NCBI GenBank assembly: GCA_023055425.1
Contig: JALGPY010000002.1
Span: forward strand, 120,168,088-120,232,087
DNA length: 64,000 nt
Direction: 5' to 3'
Source of the DNA: Linanthus parryae
Taxonomy: Eukaryota > Streptophyta > Magnoliopsida > Ericales > Polemoniaceae
This document shows positions 22,166-33,952 of this stretch, in pieces; positions within the stretch are counted from its first letter, which is position 1, and the number at the start of each line of letters is the position of its first letter. The notes under the pieces are model-generated. The model was not told where the DNA came from. It worked only from the letters and a program-made list of their open reading frames with translations, and ran no database searches. Position numbers and translations under genes: made by a program.

Positions 22166-23157
22166 AATTGATCTACTCATTTGAATTGGGCAAGTCCAAA
22201 TGAAAGATCTAAACAGTTTAATAATTATCTTGTTATCGTTTTGCATGCATTATCCATACATCAAAATAAAAAAAGATAGAAGCAATAAATGAACATGGTA
22301 TGGATGTGGCCTCTAAAACAAACATATTCCCAAGCCAATGAGAATATCTATGAGTCCTAAAACAGCAAGCTCATCTCTATGTGCTCCCGTCTTTAATCCA
22401 AGCAACCTCGCTTGTGTGTCTTCTTTGTCTTGTGGTCTCTTTGGTCTTTGATCTTCTCTCCATGCTGCTAGCTATTTATTATCGATCTAATTCTAGCTAA
22501 TAACTATAAACTAAATAGAGGAATCTCACAGGCGAGGAAGAAGACGACTCGCAAGCGGTAAAATTAATTACATTAATTAGATCAAAACCAAAATCAAACC
22601 ACATAAATAAACAACCACACAACTAAGGCCACATCCACCCACCATGCAATAAAACACATAAATCAGTGAAAGTTCAACTCTAGGTCAATTTAATTAAATT
22701 GTGATAACTAGGGTCAAGCTGGTCAAACCAGTCTAAACGGTCATACTAGTAAAATTGGTCAAAATGGTATGATTGGCTGAACCGGGCATGACCGGTCAGA
22801 CCTGGCCGAGAGCACAAAGGGGCGGGTCGGTCACCATGGCCGAGCTCCTCGAGGTAAAAAATCAAAAAATGCTGCCCCTTGTGCTGGCCGAACCTGTGTG
22901 GGACAGAAAAATACTTTTTCTTCCCCAATATTTCCCTAACCTAGTTCATCGCCAATTACTTCATATATAAATTATATTCCTGAAGATTCATTATTTTCGT
23001 ATCATATACAAAATTAATGAATCTCCACATGAATCATATTCATGGCGCATCATAATACGCATATCAATATTATTATTTTGTACGGTCAACTGATAGACAC
23101 GGTTAAAACTGATAAAAACAGGTAACCACATAAATCAAATTATGCGCTATCAACATG
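22166..23157 (-). other. 5' leader of Copia D
   Basis: No coding sequence. Contains gttttgcatgcattatccat and ggtatggatgtggcc, shared with the leader of Copia A (near 6995 and 7073), and a run rich in g/gtca blocks at about 22715-22850. The gag of this element would lie to the left but is replaced by SIRE B', so only the 5' end of D remains in the window. Confidence 0.7.
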
Positions 23158-23169
23158 GCTCTGATACCA
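23158..23169 (-). other. PBS of Copia D
   Basis: Sense TGGTATCAGAGC, an exact initiator tRNA-Met type PBS, adjacent to the LTR start at 23171. Confidence 0.9.
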
Positions 23170-23170
23170 C

Positions 23171-24531
23171 TACAGGGTTTTGGTGCAGTTACGCAGCGGA
23201 AATACAAAATTTTATGCCCAAAACTCTCCACGAATCATAGGTGAAGCATCATAATATGATGAAGGAGAAGGGATACCTTGTTGTTCCGACTGATTACTGC
23301 TCATAAGTAACGTTGACGCCTCTGCTTCTGTCCATACCTTAGGATAAACAATTGGAACTTCCTCTGCTGTTTGTGCTAGCAGTGTAGGAGAAGAGGAGTC
23401 AGGAGGGAGGGAAGGGTTCGGCCCTCTCTGTGCTGTCGGGTATTGGGAGGCAGACCTCTCTCTATTTTACCTCTTGATCTAATGTTTCATCTAATGAAAG
23501 ATTAGGGCTACACTTTACTTTTATAATTAATAAATCTTTATTAATTACAAACTGTTCCACTACTAATTAGATTCAAACTTGGATTAACTTTTGTTTTGCT
23601 CCAATTTGTATTTAGTCCAACTAAATATGCATGTTGTTGCACTTTAATCCCTCTTATTCATTAAAGTTAATTAGTCCGACTAAGTAACATCTACATCCAG
23701 TCTAATCCTTTGGTGTGTGACCCGCCAGGTTCCTATTACATTGGAAATAACTATTACAAACATTGAGCGGTGTCTAGCAAACACCAAGCAATAGGAATAG
23801 TCAGTGATCTGACAAACCTTTGTGACCAGTGTTACCGTGCTGTATCGTCCATTTGTCACAATATATAGATTGGACACGAGACATAGACGTCACACTCGTA
23901 TATCCAATCCATAGTTTCTCGATCCAGGAAATAGACTTATCTCAATAGATAAAATCAATATCATTTATTGATTTACCTGAGCTTGGTCAGGCATTTTTTA
24001 AGTTTTACTCATCGAGTGGCCATGGTTACATATTCCCGTTACGTGGGAGGGACAAATACTCTCTACATCACTACCATCTCTCATCTTGTTTCATATCATA
24101 TTCGATTATCGCCTTTATAGTTACCCAGTTACCGTGAAACGTTTGACGATATCAAAACATGATAATTCACAACTAGAGTATCTAGTGACTTCAAGTCAAA
24201 GGACCACAACACCATTGTCACTACGAGAAGCACTTGTGACATTCATATAACTTCCATGTAGCCTTCTCGTGGTGGATCAATCCGGTATGTCATTACTTCT
24301 AATGCATACCCATGTGTTAGAGTTGATATCTCCATATCAATCTTCCCACGTACTAGTCTCAATGCATAGTGATCGTCCAAATAACCATTATACTTGACTA
24401 TAGAGAATTTAAGATAACAATAATCGGAGTCTGAGGACTTCATTATATTAATATCTCCATATCTAATACAATTATTAGTCTAGACAAAACAAAGTACACA
24501 CTAAAATAAATTGTCGGGCATACACCAATAA
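23171..24531 (-). repeat. 5' LTR of Copia D
   Basis: About 1.36 kb. Starts TACAGGGTTTTGG next to the PBS and ends near GGCATACACCAATA, a decayed form of the ...CCAACA terminus. It is recognisably related to the LTRs of A and J (blocks gacacgagacata, ccaatccatagtttctcgatcc, catcgagtggccatgg, tacccatgtgttag). The right boundary is set by the start of similarity to LTR I and could be off by several bases. Confidence 0.75.
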
Positions 24532-24710
24532 TTGTTCGTGTGGACACTGTAGAGGTGCTATTTTCTTTTTTTGCGCTAGTGATCTGTACCAGTCAGTACG
24601 ACTGAGTAAAATATTTATCATTAGATTATGCTCATTCACATGGATCCTTGAGGGGTTTTAGGTTAATAATTTTTTAACTTCCACTGCATTTGATTGCTCA
24701 AAACCCAACA
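24532..24710 (+). repeat. LTR 3' end of Copia I (5' LTR remnant)
   Basis: Forward LTR tail ending CTCAAAACCCAACA before a PBS. It is the inverted counterpart of the first part of LTR E: blocks cgtgtggacactgtagaggtgc and attatgctcattcacatgg here match the reverse of 25415-25600. The rest of the LTR is displaced by element D. Confidence 0.7.
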
Positions 24711-24711
24711 A

Positions 24712-24723
24712 TGGTATTAGAAC
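24712..24723 (+). other. Degenerate PBS of Copia I
   Basis: TGGTATTAGAAC differs from TGGTATCAGAGC at two bases, one C to T and one G to A. It lies one base after the LTR end. Confidence 0.7.
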
Positions 24724-25414
24724 TTCTTGTAAAACTATAATAAAATTATGTGTTTATTACTGTTATTCACACGAATATTCTATAAACTGTTAGATCATAT
24801 ATGATACGGTAGTATTATGATATGTGATACAATCAAAAAGTTATGTATGATATAATATGGGTGTATTGTAAAATCTTATATATGATATACGTGACTGCGA
24901 CTCCTAGGGTTTTGGCCAAAGAGAAAGAGAAAAAGAGTTTTTCCTCTCCTAGATACGTTCGGCCACACATTGAAAGAAAAGACAAAAGGAGTTTTTCCTT
25001 CCTAGATAGGTGTGGCCAGACATAGGGAGAGATAGAACATAGTTTTCATCTTCTAGGGTTTCGGCTACAACATGCCACCGCCCCCCTTAGTGTGCAAGTC
25101 GGCCCTCTTGGCCCCGTAGTCGCAGTGGGTGATTATAAATTACCCGTACAAAATAGCACGCGGTTAAAACTTCCACTTTCCTATTAATCCCATGGTGCGT
25201 GGATGCGGCCTAGCGTGTGATTGTTTTGTTGTGGTTTGGTTTCGATTGTTTTGTTGTAATCAAAATACGACCTGCTTGTCGTGCCTCTCTATTCATTCTA
25301 ATTTTCTTCTCTTCTCATCTCATTCCCCTCGTATATGAGGATTCTATATTTACATTTAGATAGATATGTACAGGTTATCTATTTCATTGATACGGACGAA
25401 ACTTTGCCGATTTC
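24724..25414 (+). other. 5' leader of Copia I
   Basis: Noncoding. Two degenerate copies of an about 75-base unit (aagagtttttcc...ctagata...ggcca) lie at about 24920-25025. The stretch ggtgcgtggatgcggcctag (near 25194) is the reverse of the leader motif of D (near 22630), confirming forward orientation. It ends where LTR E begins. Confidence 0.6.
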
Positions 25415-25635
25415 TGTAGGGTTTTGGGCAATCAAACATAGCGGACATAACAAAACATTTGTCGAAAATCCACCAAGGACCTATGTGAATGAGCATAATC
25501 TGATGATTGGAGGTTTACCTCAAGCGTAGTGTCTGGTAACGATCACAAGCGCAGAAAAGAAGTGGCGCCTCTATGGTATCCACATGAACGGATCTGCACT
25601 AGACTTCCTCTTTTTTTGTGCGTTTTGGTGCAAAG
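25415..25635 (-). repeat. 3' LTR of Copia E, segment 1
   Basis: Starts TGTAGGGTTTTGGGC, like LTR D. In this reverse element the left LTR is the 3' LTR. It runs until a Tat-like LTR (G) interrupts near 25636. The remaining parts are at 27290-27823 and 60477-60878. Confidence 0.65.
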
Positions 25636-27289
25636 TGATGAATTCCATGCTTATTTAAGAAGAAAATGCGTTTTTAGATATTTTAGAGCTTAAATGTACA
25701 ATCTCGGAGTTTCTGATTTGTTTTGAGTATAATTTGGATAAATTATCACATTTGATCTTTGTTGTAGTGTTTGTGTTGTTGTTTCACGTGAATTATCCAT
25801 GCGGGAATCAAGTGGAGAGAAGAAACGAGCTTCGAAATAGAAGCAAACGGGGAATTTGGCGCATTTTGGATGCTTTCGTGAAAATTGGGAAATAATTGAG
25901 AAATGAAAAAATGGTCGGGAAACTGAGATTTCTCTACATGATTGAAGTCTACGTTGCAAAAGGATTCCAAAGGTGCGAAATGACATTCAACGGAGTTCAG
26001 ATCAAAATTCGGGTCCTTATTTGCTTTTAGCTTAGTTTCATTTCCAGGATGTTTTAGAGTAAATTGAGGATATTTTGAGTTCCAAAATGAAGATTGAAGT
26101 GAGATCAGTGGCGAATGAAAGTATACTCGAAGCGCTTTCCAACGGCAGGTCACAGAGCTAAAATGAAAATGGGACGAGAAAGTTATGGTCCGTTGAAGAT
26201 GAAGGCAAGATGAATCTGCCCAGTATGTGAAAGTACGATAACTTCTAGGTGAACGTACGGTCCCTTTACTTGGAAAAATTTCAAGAAGTGAACCTGGAGG
26301 AATCTTCTGGCTGCAAGTACAAGTGAACCTATATTCACCCTGTTTTGGCCGGTGAACGTACGTACGTTCACCCTGCGTATCAGACTCGGATTTTTGGGAT
26401 TTTGTTATATTTTGGAATAGTTATGATGTAATTTTTTTTCTAAACTAGTAGTTAAGAATTAGTCACGTTTCTGGGGAGACCTAGACTACGTTGGACGTTC
26501 TTGGAGCTGGGGATTGGGCTAGGAGCTCGGAGATCATTCGTTTGCTCTCTTTTCTCTTCTCTTTATTCAGTGTTTGTTAAATGAACATCAAACTTTGTAT
26601 TTTGATCATGTCTTATCGTAGCTAAACACTTTATTTAGGATATCTCGTCGGTAACTAAGGGTTTGAACACCATGTTTGGTGATTTATGAATCGTGCTTCA
26701 TGCTTTTAGCTTACTTGATGTGTTTTGCTTAGCTATCTTGATTTATGTAATTCATACTATCGTTTCTATTGTTTGAAGTTGCAATAGGATGATCATAGGT
26801 AGAGGATGTTAGAGGAATTAATATTTTCTACCTGGAACTTGAATCTTGCACTAGTCGTATCTAGAGTTGAGTAATCTTTCTAGTTAACTAGAACTATGAG
26901 TTGATCACAAGAACGTAAATATAGACTTTGGTTTAGGAATATTCAAAGTATCGTTGTTCGTTTGGCTAAGTAGAAAATATTCGTGTTGCATGTAAATCAT
27001 AAACGGTGTGAAATCCCTAGTGAACCAAAAGAGATATCCTGAACTTTGTCATTCATAAGTAATTCTCGTAATCATTCTTTATTAATCGTCAGATCATTCA
27101 ACCGATTAATTGAGATAGTTGTCCTTTATTTTAGTAGAGTTAGAATACAAATACAACGCGCTTTGCCCACATAAGGTTTAGAAATAATAGCTAATTTACA
27201 AATAAGTTTCTTAGGATTCGACAGCTCATATACTTATTTATTACTTCACGCGACAACCGTATACTTGCGGAGGAACGTGTCACACGCTG
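25636..27289 (+). repeat. Tat-like LTR G (probably solo)
   Basis: About 1.65 kb, related to the 5' LTR of element F: shared cgctttccaacggcaggtcacagagctaaaa (near 26128), gacgagaaagttat (near 26173), and the end block cgtatacttg (near 27257, compare 63060). No PBS or internal region follows, so it is probably a solo LTR within LTR E. I could not find a convincing TSD and both ends are approximate. It contains GTGAACGTAC motifs and a perfect 22-bp palindrome at 26351-26372. Confidence 0.6.
26351..26372. repeat. Perfect 22-bp palindrome in LTR G
   Basis: The half-site GGTGAACGTAC is followed directly by its reverse complement. A further half-site is at 26248-26258, and an imperfect copy (GTGAA...TTCAC) lies at 26323-26338. 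Confidence 0.85.
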
Positions 27290-27823
27290 AAGGTTATTTA
27301 TTGGGATGAAAGAGTTCAGTTTACCATCTAGTCCAAACAGTTATGATTAGCTTACATTCAACTACAAAATCCATATTTGCTCTTTAGTGCAAATAATGAG
27401 TATTTAGTTACAGTTACATCCATTCTTGTGTGTGACCCTATAAGTTCTTAATTACGTTGGCAGTAACAATTGCAAACATTGAGTTTTATCTAGAAATATA
27501 TCAGTGCTACCCAAGTAAAAGGATTGCCAGTGATATGATGAACCTCTGTGACCAATTTTACCCTACGTATAATTCATTTGTTCATATATCCATATTAGAC
27601 ACAAGGCATGGTGTCACCCTTTTTTATCCAATCTATATTTTTTCAATTCTCTGAGCAGACTTAGACAGACAAATGACATTAGTATCTCCTATTGATTCAT
27701 TTGAGCAAGACCATGCATTTTCCTAAGTCACACTCATCGAGTAGCCATGAATATTTACTCCTGTTATGTAGAACGAACAAATCATATCTACATCACTAAC
27801 ACCTCTCAGCATGTTTCAAAACA
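27290..27823 (-). repeat. 3' LTR of Copia E, segment 2
   Basis: Follows LTR D (from about 23530 to 24110) with many substitutions: gtgtgacc, accaattttacc, ttagacacaaggcat, catcgagtagccatg, ctacatcactaacacctctca. The Gypsy element is inserted at its end, after caaaaca. Confidence 0.7.
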
Positions 27824-28475
27824 TGATACATTTTGGTTTTATGAAACGGTATATGGTGACAGATTGTGCTTGGATGGCAAATCACACACTATCAACAAAT
27901 GATAAATAGGCTCACCACTTAGAGAATCCACTCTAAGATACAAACCAAGGCTCACCAATTAGAGAATCCACTCTAAGATACACAACCCGAGATAAACGAC
28001 TCACCACTTAAGGAATCCATCTTAAGATACAGAACCGGGTTAAATTCACCACTTTAAGGAATCCACTAAAGAGATACATAATTTAGAGAGATAATCCAAA
28101 GGATTAAACTATAATATATTCAAAGTATTAATAATCAATGAGGTTACATCCCTTATTTATCTTGGAACAACCCTCCAAGAATGGGAAAAACCATACTAAA
28201 TGTCTTGAAAACATGCATCAACTACTTAGCTAGTTCCAACCTCAAAAAAACTCCCAACACCATAATTAATATCTTTAAAATAAGAAATGACTAATTAGCT
28301 AGTTCCAAGAGCCATAGTTAATGCTCTACTTGACTAAATGAGATTCTGAATAGTTGAAGCATTTAGTGGGCTGGTCTAAAACAATACACTAAGCAAAGTA
28401 TGACCCACATCAGTCTTGGGCTGCATTTCATTGCTTTTGGGCTGTTCCGCGTCATTAATGGGCTGTGAGGCATCA
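27824..28475 (-). repeat. 3' LTR of the Gypsy element
   Basis: 652 bp, TGATACATTTTGG to GTGAGGCATCA. Pairs with 58429-58893 plus 60323-60476 (TGATACCGTTTAG to GTGAGGCATCA). Two near-identical direct repeats of about 55 bases (gctcacca...ttagagaatccactctaagata) lie at about 27910-28000. The pol reading frame runs about 100 bases into this LTR. The stretch ctctacttgactaaatg (near 28327) is the uninterrupted form of the site where J sits in the other LTR. Confidence 0.85.
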
Positions 28476-29669
28476 TTATCCTCGACTTCAAAAGGACTCA
28501 TCCTCGAGTCTAGCTGGTCATCATCAACATAGGGAGATAAATCAAAAACATTGAATGTTGCAGAAACTCCATAATCACATGATAGTTCCACTTTTTAAGC
28601 ATTGTCATTGATCTTTTGGACAATCTTGAAAGGACCATTTGCTCTAGGTTGAATCTTAGCAACCCTTTCGTTTGGAAAGCGCTCCTTCCTTAAGTGGATC
28701 CAAATCAAATCTCCTTCACTGAACACAACTTTCCTTCGGTGTTTATCAGCTTTCTTATTGTACTTTTCATTTTGCTTCAAGATCATCTTTCTCACTTGAT
28801 CATGAACTTGTTTGATGAACTTGGCTCTTTCATCAGCTTCTCCACTAAATTTATGATCAACATGAATAGAAGATAAATCCAAATGGCTAGTAGAATTCGT
28901 ACCATAGAAAGATTCAAACAGAGAACAACACGTTGTTTGACTTGTAGAGCGATTGTAGGCAACCTCAGCATGAGGAAGTAAGCTCTCCCATTCTCCAACA
29001 TTCGTTTTCACCAAACTACGGATTATTGCCCCCAATGATCTGTTCACAACTTCAGTTTTCCCATATGTTTGAGGATGATGAGAATAACTAAATTGTAACT
29101 TGGTTCCCAACTTCCTCCAAAGAGTCCTCCAAAAATGACTTAGGACTTTGAATCCCGATCTGATGTGATTGTCTTGGGTATGCCATGAAATTTAACTATC
29201 TCTTTAAAGTAGAGATCAGCAACATGAGTAGCATGAGAGGTCTTGTTGCAAGGGACAAAATGAGCCATATTTGACATCTTTCCACCACAACCATGATAGA
29301 ATACTTACCTCTTTGAGTTCAAGGCAATCCTACGACAAAATCCATACTCACATCATCCCATGGTGCCTTTGGAATGGGTAGAGGAGTATATAATCATGCC
29401 TTTGTTCCATGCAATTTAGCTTTGTGGTAAGTAACACACTTCTTCGCAATCTTCTCAACATCTTGCACAAGCTTTGGCCAATAAAAATTCTCTTGCACCA
29501 GAATTACCGTCTTATCTCTTTCAAAGTGTCCAGGAAGCCTCCACCATGAGCTTCTCGAATAATAGCTTCTCGAAGTGAGCAAGTTGGAACACAAAGTTGT
29601 TTGCCTCTGAAAAAATATCATTCGTGAATGAAGAATTGGTTTTCTGGTCCACTTAAACAAGTTTTCCAA
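28376..29669 (-). pseudogene. Gypsy integrase and pol C-terminus
   Basis: Sense order: zinc-binding region 29669-29394 ([36 protein letters not shown]), catalytic core 29393-29110 with frameshifts, 29110-28595 (FSYSHHPQTYGKTEVVNRSL, LPHAEVAYNRSTSQTTC, VVFSEGDLIWIHLRKERFPN) and the tail 28591-28376 (FNVFDLSPYVDDDQLDSRMS), whose stop lies inside the 3' LTR. A single stop separates the last two frames near 28592. The usual PQTDGQTEVVN block reads PQTYGKTEVVN. No chromodomain is visible after the GPF.I.KINDNA block. Confidence 0.85.
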
Positions 29670-30053
29670 TGGTCGCCAAAATCAGGATAATCTTCATATA
29701 GTGTCTTCCCAATATCAAAACCAACCACCTTAGTTTATAAAGTAGTCAACAATGCATGCCTCCTACTTAATGCATCAACAACTTTATTCAGTTGTCCATC
29801 TTTGAGCTTAAAAAAAAATTTGAAAAGTTTGGAGAAATTATACCCATTTGGCATGACTAGTGCTTAGCTTGTGTTGAGTGCTCAAATACTTCAAGGCTTC
29901 ATGATCTGAATAAAGCACAAACTCCTTGGGAAGCAAGCAATGACTCCAATGACCAAGAGCTTGAGTGATGGCATGGAACTCTTTGTCATATGACGAATAC
30001 TTCTTCTTTGCATCATTCAAATTCTCGCTGAAAAAGTCAATGGGTCTGCCCTC
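29670..30053 (-). pseudogene. Gypsy RNase H, part after insertion H
   Basis: Resumes in the sense direction with GRPIDFFSENLND, then MNDAKKKYSSYDKEFHAITQ, LPKEFVLYSDHEALKYLSTQ and STSHAKWV. This matches the RNase H of plant Gypsy elements, where it normally follows [10 protein letters not shown] without a gap. That N-terminal part lies at 31445-31530, beyond insertion H. A frameshift follows near 29835. Confidence 0.85.
30049..30053. repeat. Target-site duplication of insertion H (left)
   Basis: ccctc at 30049-30053 and again at 31440-31444. Removing H and one copy restores the expected RNase H coding junction. Confidence 0.85.
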
Positions 30054-31439
30054 TGATAACCCCGTATACGGTGTTATATTGACACTTGAAAGCCTAACGT
30101 TTTGCGTGATTTCCGTGTTAATTATGTTAGAAATACACTGTGAATGTAGAGAATTAGAATAAGTTGAGATTTGAGAATTATTTGATTAGTACAGGCGTTT
30201 TCTAGTTGATTTGAGCTATAATTGTCATATTTTATGCCGGTATTTGTAGTTGTCTGATTCTCAGCTACCGGAAGCTCTGGAGCGTCGAACGAGGACGGAA
30301 ACGAACTTCGGAAACGAGACAAAGCTCACGAAAATGAATGAGAATGACAAAGAGAAAATTTGCGGTTATATAGTTTCATAATCACCGTGAACTCCGCCAA
30401 AACTCTCTGACTTCTCTACCTTCATCACCACCACCAAGTCCACATAGCTAAACTCCATCCAACAGAACACACAGCCAATGCACCCTTAAACTCCAAATAC
30501 CTAAACCAAATTACTACCTCCAATAAACCATTACCCGTTAACCTACAAACTCCACCTCCCTCAATTTACCCACCTAAAATACAAACAAACTCACTGCCAC
30601 CTCCAACTTCACAACTCAATTCAACCAAACACATAACCTACAACCTACATTCAAAACCATCACTCACACCACTGCCTTCACCCTCAAAACAACAATCTAC
30701 CTTAACCCACAAAATTAACCACCATAACAGCTCCCAAACTACCTGCAAAACAAGCCATTAACCCACCAACTAAACATCCACCTGAAACTCATTATCATCC
30801 CACCTCCACAAACCTGCAACTCCATAGGATTCCCCCAACTGCACCTCCATTACTTCTTCAAAACCTGCTCCTAAACCCAACAAACCAACACTAGAACCAT
30901 CAACCAACCTTCCTCCTCAATACAAACTTCAACCACCATGCAATTATCTACCTGCAAACTTCACAATTAACTATTTCCACCATTAACAACTCACCTCATA
31001 TTCCCTCCAATATTACCTTCAACCCATCAACAAACTTCACTCTTTTACCACAACCTGAAACTTCTAACTCACATATTCTCCTTCCTCTTCATCACCATTC
31101 AACCTTGTAGCCACCAAACAACAGACCACCACTGCCACCTCTTAGCACCAACACAATACCACCAGATTTCTGCCATTACTCCATTAATACCCAACCTGCT
31201 ATTACCACCTGATTACCACCAATCATCACCGAACAAACCCACCTGCAGAATACCATTACCGATCACTAACCTTCAATCAATCGAACCCAGTGCACTCCAA
31301 GAAAACCAGCAGCAGCGCCAATCACAGCAAGAAGAATGAGAAATAAAGAGAAGAGAAGAGGTAGCGGAAAGAGACAGAGAAAAGAAGAAAACGAAGAAGA
31401 AAGTGAGAAGAAAAACAACCCCAGGTGATCGCACGATCA
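30054..31439 (+). mobile_element. Insertion H, solo LTR-like with a G-poor strand
   Basis: 1386 bp, TGATAACCCC to CACGATCA, flanked by a perfect CCCTC duplication in the Gypsy RNase H gene. The first 300 bp resemble the start of LTR F (gcgtgattcc, aacttcggaaac), so H is probably a solo LTR of a Tat-like family. About 30481-31260 is nearly free of G on the plus strand. The end is purine-rich (31320-31420), then a palindrome GGTGATCG-CA-CGATCACC (31424-31441) overlaps the right boundary. No coding sequence. Confidence 0.75.
30481..31260 (+). repeat. G-depleted tract in insertion H
   Basis: By hand count 28 G in 780 bases (about 3.6 percent) while C is frequent. Several 60-base lines have none or one. 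It is not a simple tandem repeat. Short words such as ccacc, acctc and aaacc recur irregularly. Confidence 0.85.
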
Positions 31440-31444
31440 CCCTC

Positions 31445-32491
31445 TTGGCTAAGAACAGCTCCAATTCCCACATTAGAGGCATCACACTCCACTTCAAACA
31501 CTTTGTTGAAATCTGGAAGTGTTAGAACCAGGGCTGTGGTCATCTTTGCCTTGATCACTTCAAAGCTTTCTTGAGCCTCCTTAGTCCACTTGAATACTCC
31601 TCCCTTCATGAACTCGGTAATGGGAGCGACAATGCTACTGAAATTCTTGATAAATATCCTATAAAAAGAGATCATACTGTGGAAGCTCCTTACATCATGA
31701 ATGGTCATAGGGACTGGCCAAGTTTCGATTGCTTCCACCTTACTAGGGTCCATCTTTATCCCTGCACTAAACACCACATAATCCTAAGAAAACAAGGTTA
31801 TCGATAAAGAAATCACACTTTTGCAAGTTAGCAAAAAGGTTTTGCTCCCTCAAATTTTGAAGAACACTCCTTAGATGCTCCACGTGCTCATCCAAAGATT
31901 TGCCATAAATCAGAATGTCATCGAAATAAACGACCACAAACTTCCCCAAGAGAGGTGATAGAACACGTGTCATGAGCCTCATGAAGGTACTCGGTGTATT
32001 TGATAGACCAAATGGCATTACAAGCCATTCATATAGCCCCGTCCCGGTTTTGAAAGTCGTCTTCTACTCATCTCCTTCTTTCATTCTGATTTGGTGATAT
32101 CTACTTCTAATATCAACCTTAGAAAATACTTTGGGTCCATGAAATTGTTCAATCAGATCATCAATTCTTGGAATTGGAAACCGGTACTTGATGGTGATTT
32201 TGTTGATGACCCTACTATCAAAACACATACGCCAAGTTCCATCTTTCTTTGGGACTAAAAGAGCTGGAATGACACAAGGACTCATGCTTTCACGAACCAA
32301 ACCACGAGAAATAAGATCACGACTTGTTTTTGAAACTCAGCTTGTTGCATTGGGTTCATTCGGTAGGCAGCCTTGTTCGGTAAGGAAGAGCCTGGAACAA
32401 GATCAATATGGTCCTGGATACTCCTCAATGGTGGAAAATCAATAGGTAGCTCATCCGGCACAACATCCTTAAACTCCTCCAACAAGGGCAA
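31445..32491 (-). pseudogene. Gypsy reverse transcriptase and RNase H start
   Basis: Sense order: 32491-32282 (PLLEEFKDVVPDELPIDFPP, HIDLVPGSSLPNKAAYRMNP), 32300-32064 ([40 protein letters not shown]), 32018-31767 ([20 protein letters not shown] and the catalytic [17 protein letters not shown]), 31777-31445 ([40 protein letters not shown]). The YFDD catalytic motif is intact, but a stop follows MKEGDE and frameshifts separate the blocks. Interrupted by H within RNase H. Confidence 0.9.
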
Positions 32492-32494
32492 TAA

Positions 32495-32965
32495 TTACTC
32501 ATGAAAAGGTGCAGATTTAGTGGTTGAAACATCCAAAAATAGAGCATAAACCTCATCATGATTATGAAAGGAAGTTTCAAGTTGTGCACCTGTTAAGAAT
32601 GAATTCCCACTTTCCTTTGGTTGCTTCAATTCTGGCTTTGTTGGAGCTAAAGTGATGCGGACACCATCTTTGACAAAATAATATGTGGTCTTGTAGCCAT
32701 CATGAAGAACCCTCCGATCATACTCCCATGGCCTTCCAAGCAACAAATGACATGCATACATTTGTACAACATCAAACCAAATCTCATCTTGGTAGTTCTT
32801 GCCAATTGAAAATGAGACGAAGAACTTCTTTGTTACCTTCATCCCACTATCTTTATTGAACCACTTGATCTTGTACGGTTGATGATGCGGTTCAGTCTTC
32901 AACTTCAGTTTTGTTACCATCTTCTCCACCACTACATTTGCACAACTTCCACCATCAATAATCAC
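32495..32965 (-). pseudogene. Gypsy aspartic protease
   Basis: A 156-codon frame beginning MIIDGGSCANVVVEKMVTKL. The usual active site of this family is DSGSSHN-like or DGGSCxN, and here DGGSCANV is preserved. It continues with FVSFSIGKNYQDEIWFDVV and HLLLGRPWEYDRRVLHDGYK, the conserved flap and C-terminal block. It cleaves Gag-Pol. The frame ends in a stop just before RT. Confidence 0.8.
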
Positions 32966-32989
32966 ATTGCAAATCTTCCCTTGACTAGT

Positions 32990-33952
32990 TCATCTTGTGT
33001 GGAAAATTTTGTCTTGCAGCCAAGAATCACTAGTCTCTTGAATGACATTCAGACTCCTCCGTATCACTAATGACTCTCCTTCATCCGCGTATTTAGTGAA
33101 CTCTTCAACAGATTCTTCGTCATGGTTTGAACCTTCCTCATATTCTTCAATTCCTTCCTCCAAAATGGTCACCACCCTTCTATTGGGACACTCAGATGCT
33201 ATGTGCCCAATACCGTGGCATTTGAAACACCTCTTGGTTGAATTAGATCTTATCGGTTCCTTGGCCATTGAACCTCCATCACCCGTAGCATCATTCTTGT
33301 TAGAAGTAGCAAATTTGGACAATCCCTTTCTTGAACTTGGAGCACCAACCTCTTTGTTATATGAGACGGTCTTAGAGGCTGATTTGGATCCATACATCAT
33401 CCTTTGCTGCTCAATAGTAATTGCAAGCTTCTTAACATCATTAAAGGTCCAAAATGGTTGTAACCGAATTGCGTCAGCAAACTCCTTCTTCAATCCTCCC
33501 AAGAATCGAGCAATAGTTTGTTCATCCTCTTCGTTGATGCCACATCTAAGCAGCAAATGCTCAAACTCCCTTATGTACTCTTCCACGGGCAGAATGTATT
33601 GCTTGTAATTATACAACTTGGTGTCGTTGTCTTGACTATAGCTTTCAGAGAGAAAACCCCTCTGCAACTCTCTTTTCATCTTCTCCCATGTTCTAATAGG
33701 CCTACTTCCTTCTCTAATCCTTTATCTCTTTGGGTTATCCCACCAAAGTGAAGCATAACCCTTCAGCTTGATGGCTACCAGTTTGAACTTCATTTCCTCC
33801 GAAAACTCTGTAAACTCGAAAATTCTTTCAACACTAATTAACCAATCAAGAAAAACATCACATTTCATCTTTCCATCAAACTATGGAACTTCAACCTTCA
33901 CATCGTTCTCTCTTCTACGCATATAGTGCCTTTTAGAATTGTAAGAATCATT
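32990..33952 (-). pseudogene. Gypsy gag, main part
   Basis: Sense order: from the SIRE C insertion point (33952) KRHYMRRRENDVKVEVP, a stop, then FDGKMKCDVFLDWLISVERI and LVAIKLKGYASLWWDN. 33679-32990 continues with MKRELQRGFLSESYSQDNDT, IARFLGGLKKEFADAIRLQP and the zinc knuckle CFKCHGIGHIASEC (about 33187-33230). Gag forms the particle and binds RNA. The N-terminus is at 58186-58403, on the far side of SIRE C. Confidence 0.85.

Noticed and set aside
25636..27289. A target-site duplication for LTR G
   Set aside because: The only candidates (caaag/gaaag) require an LTR end without CA; boundaries left approximate.
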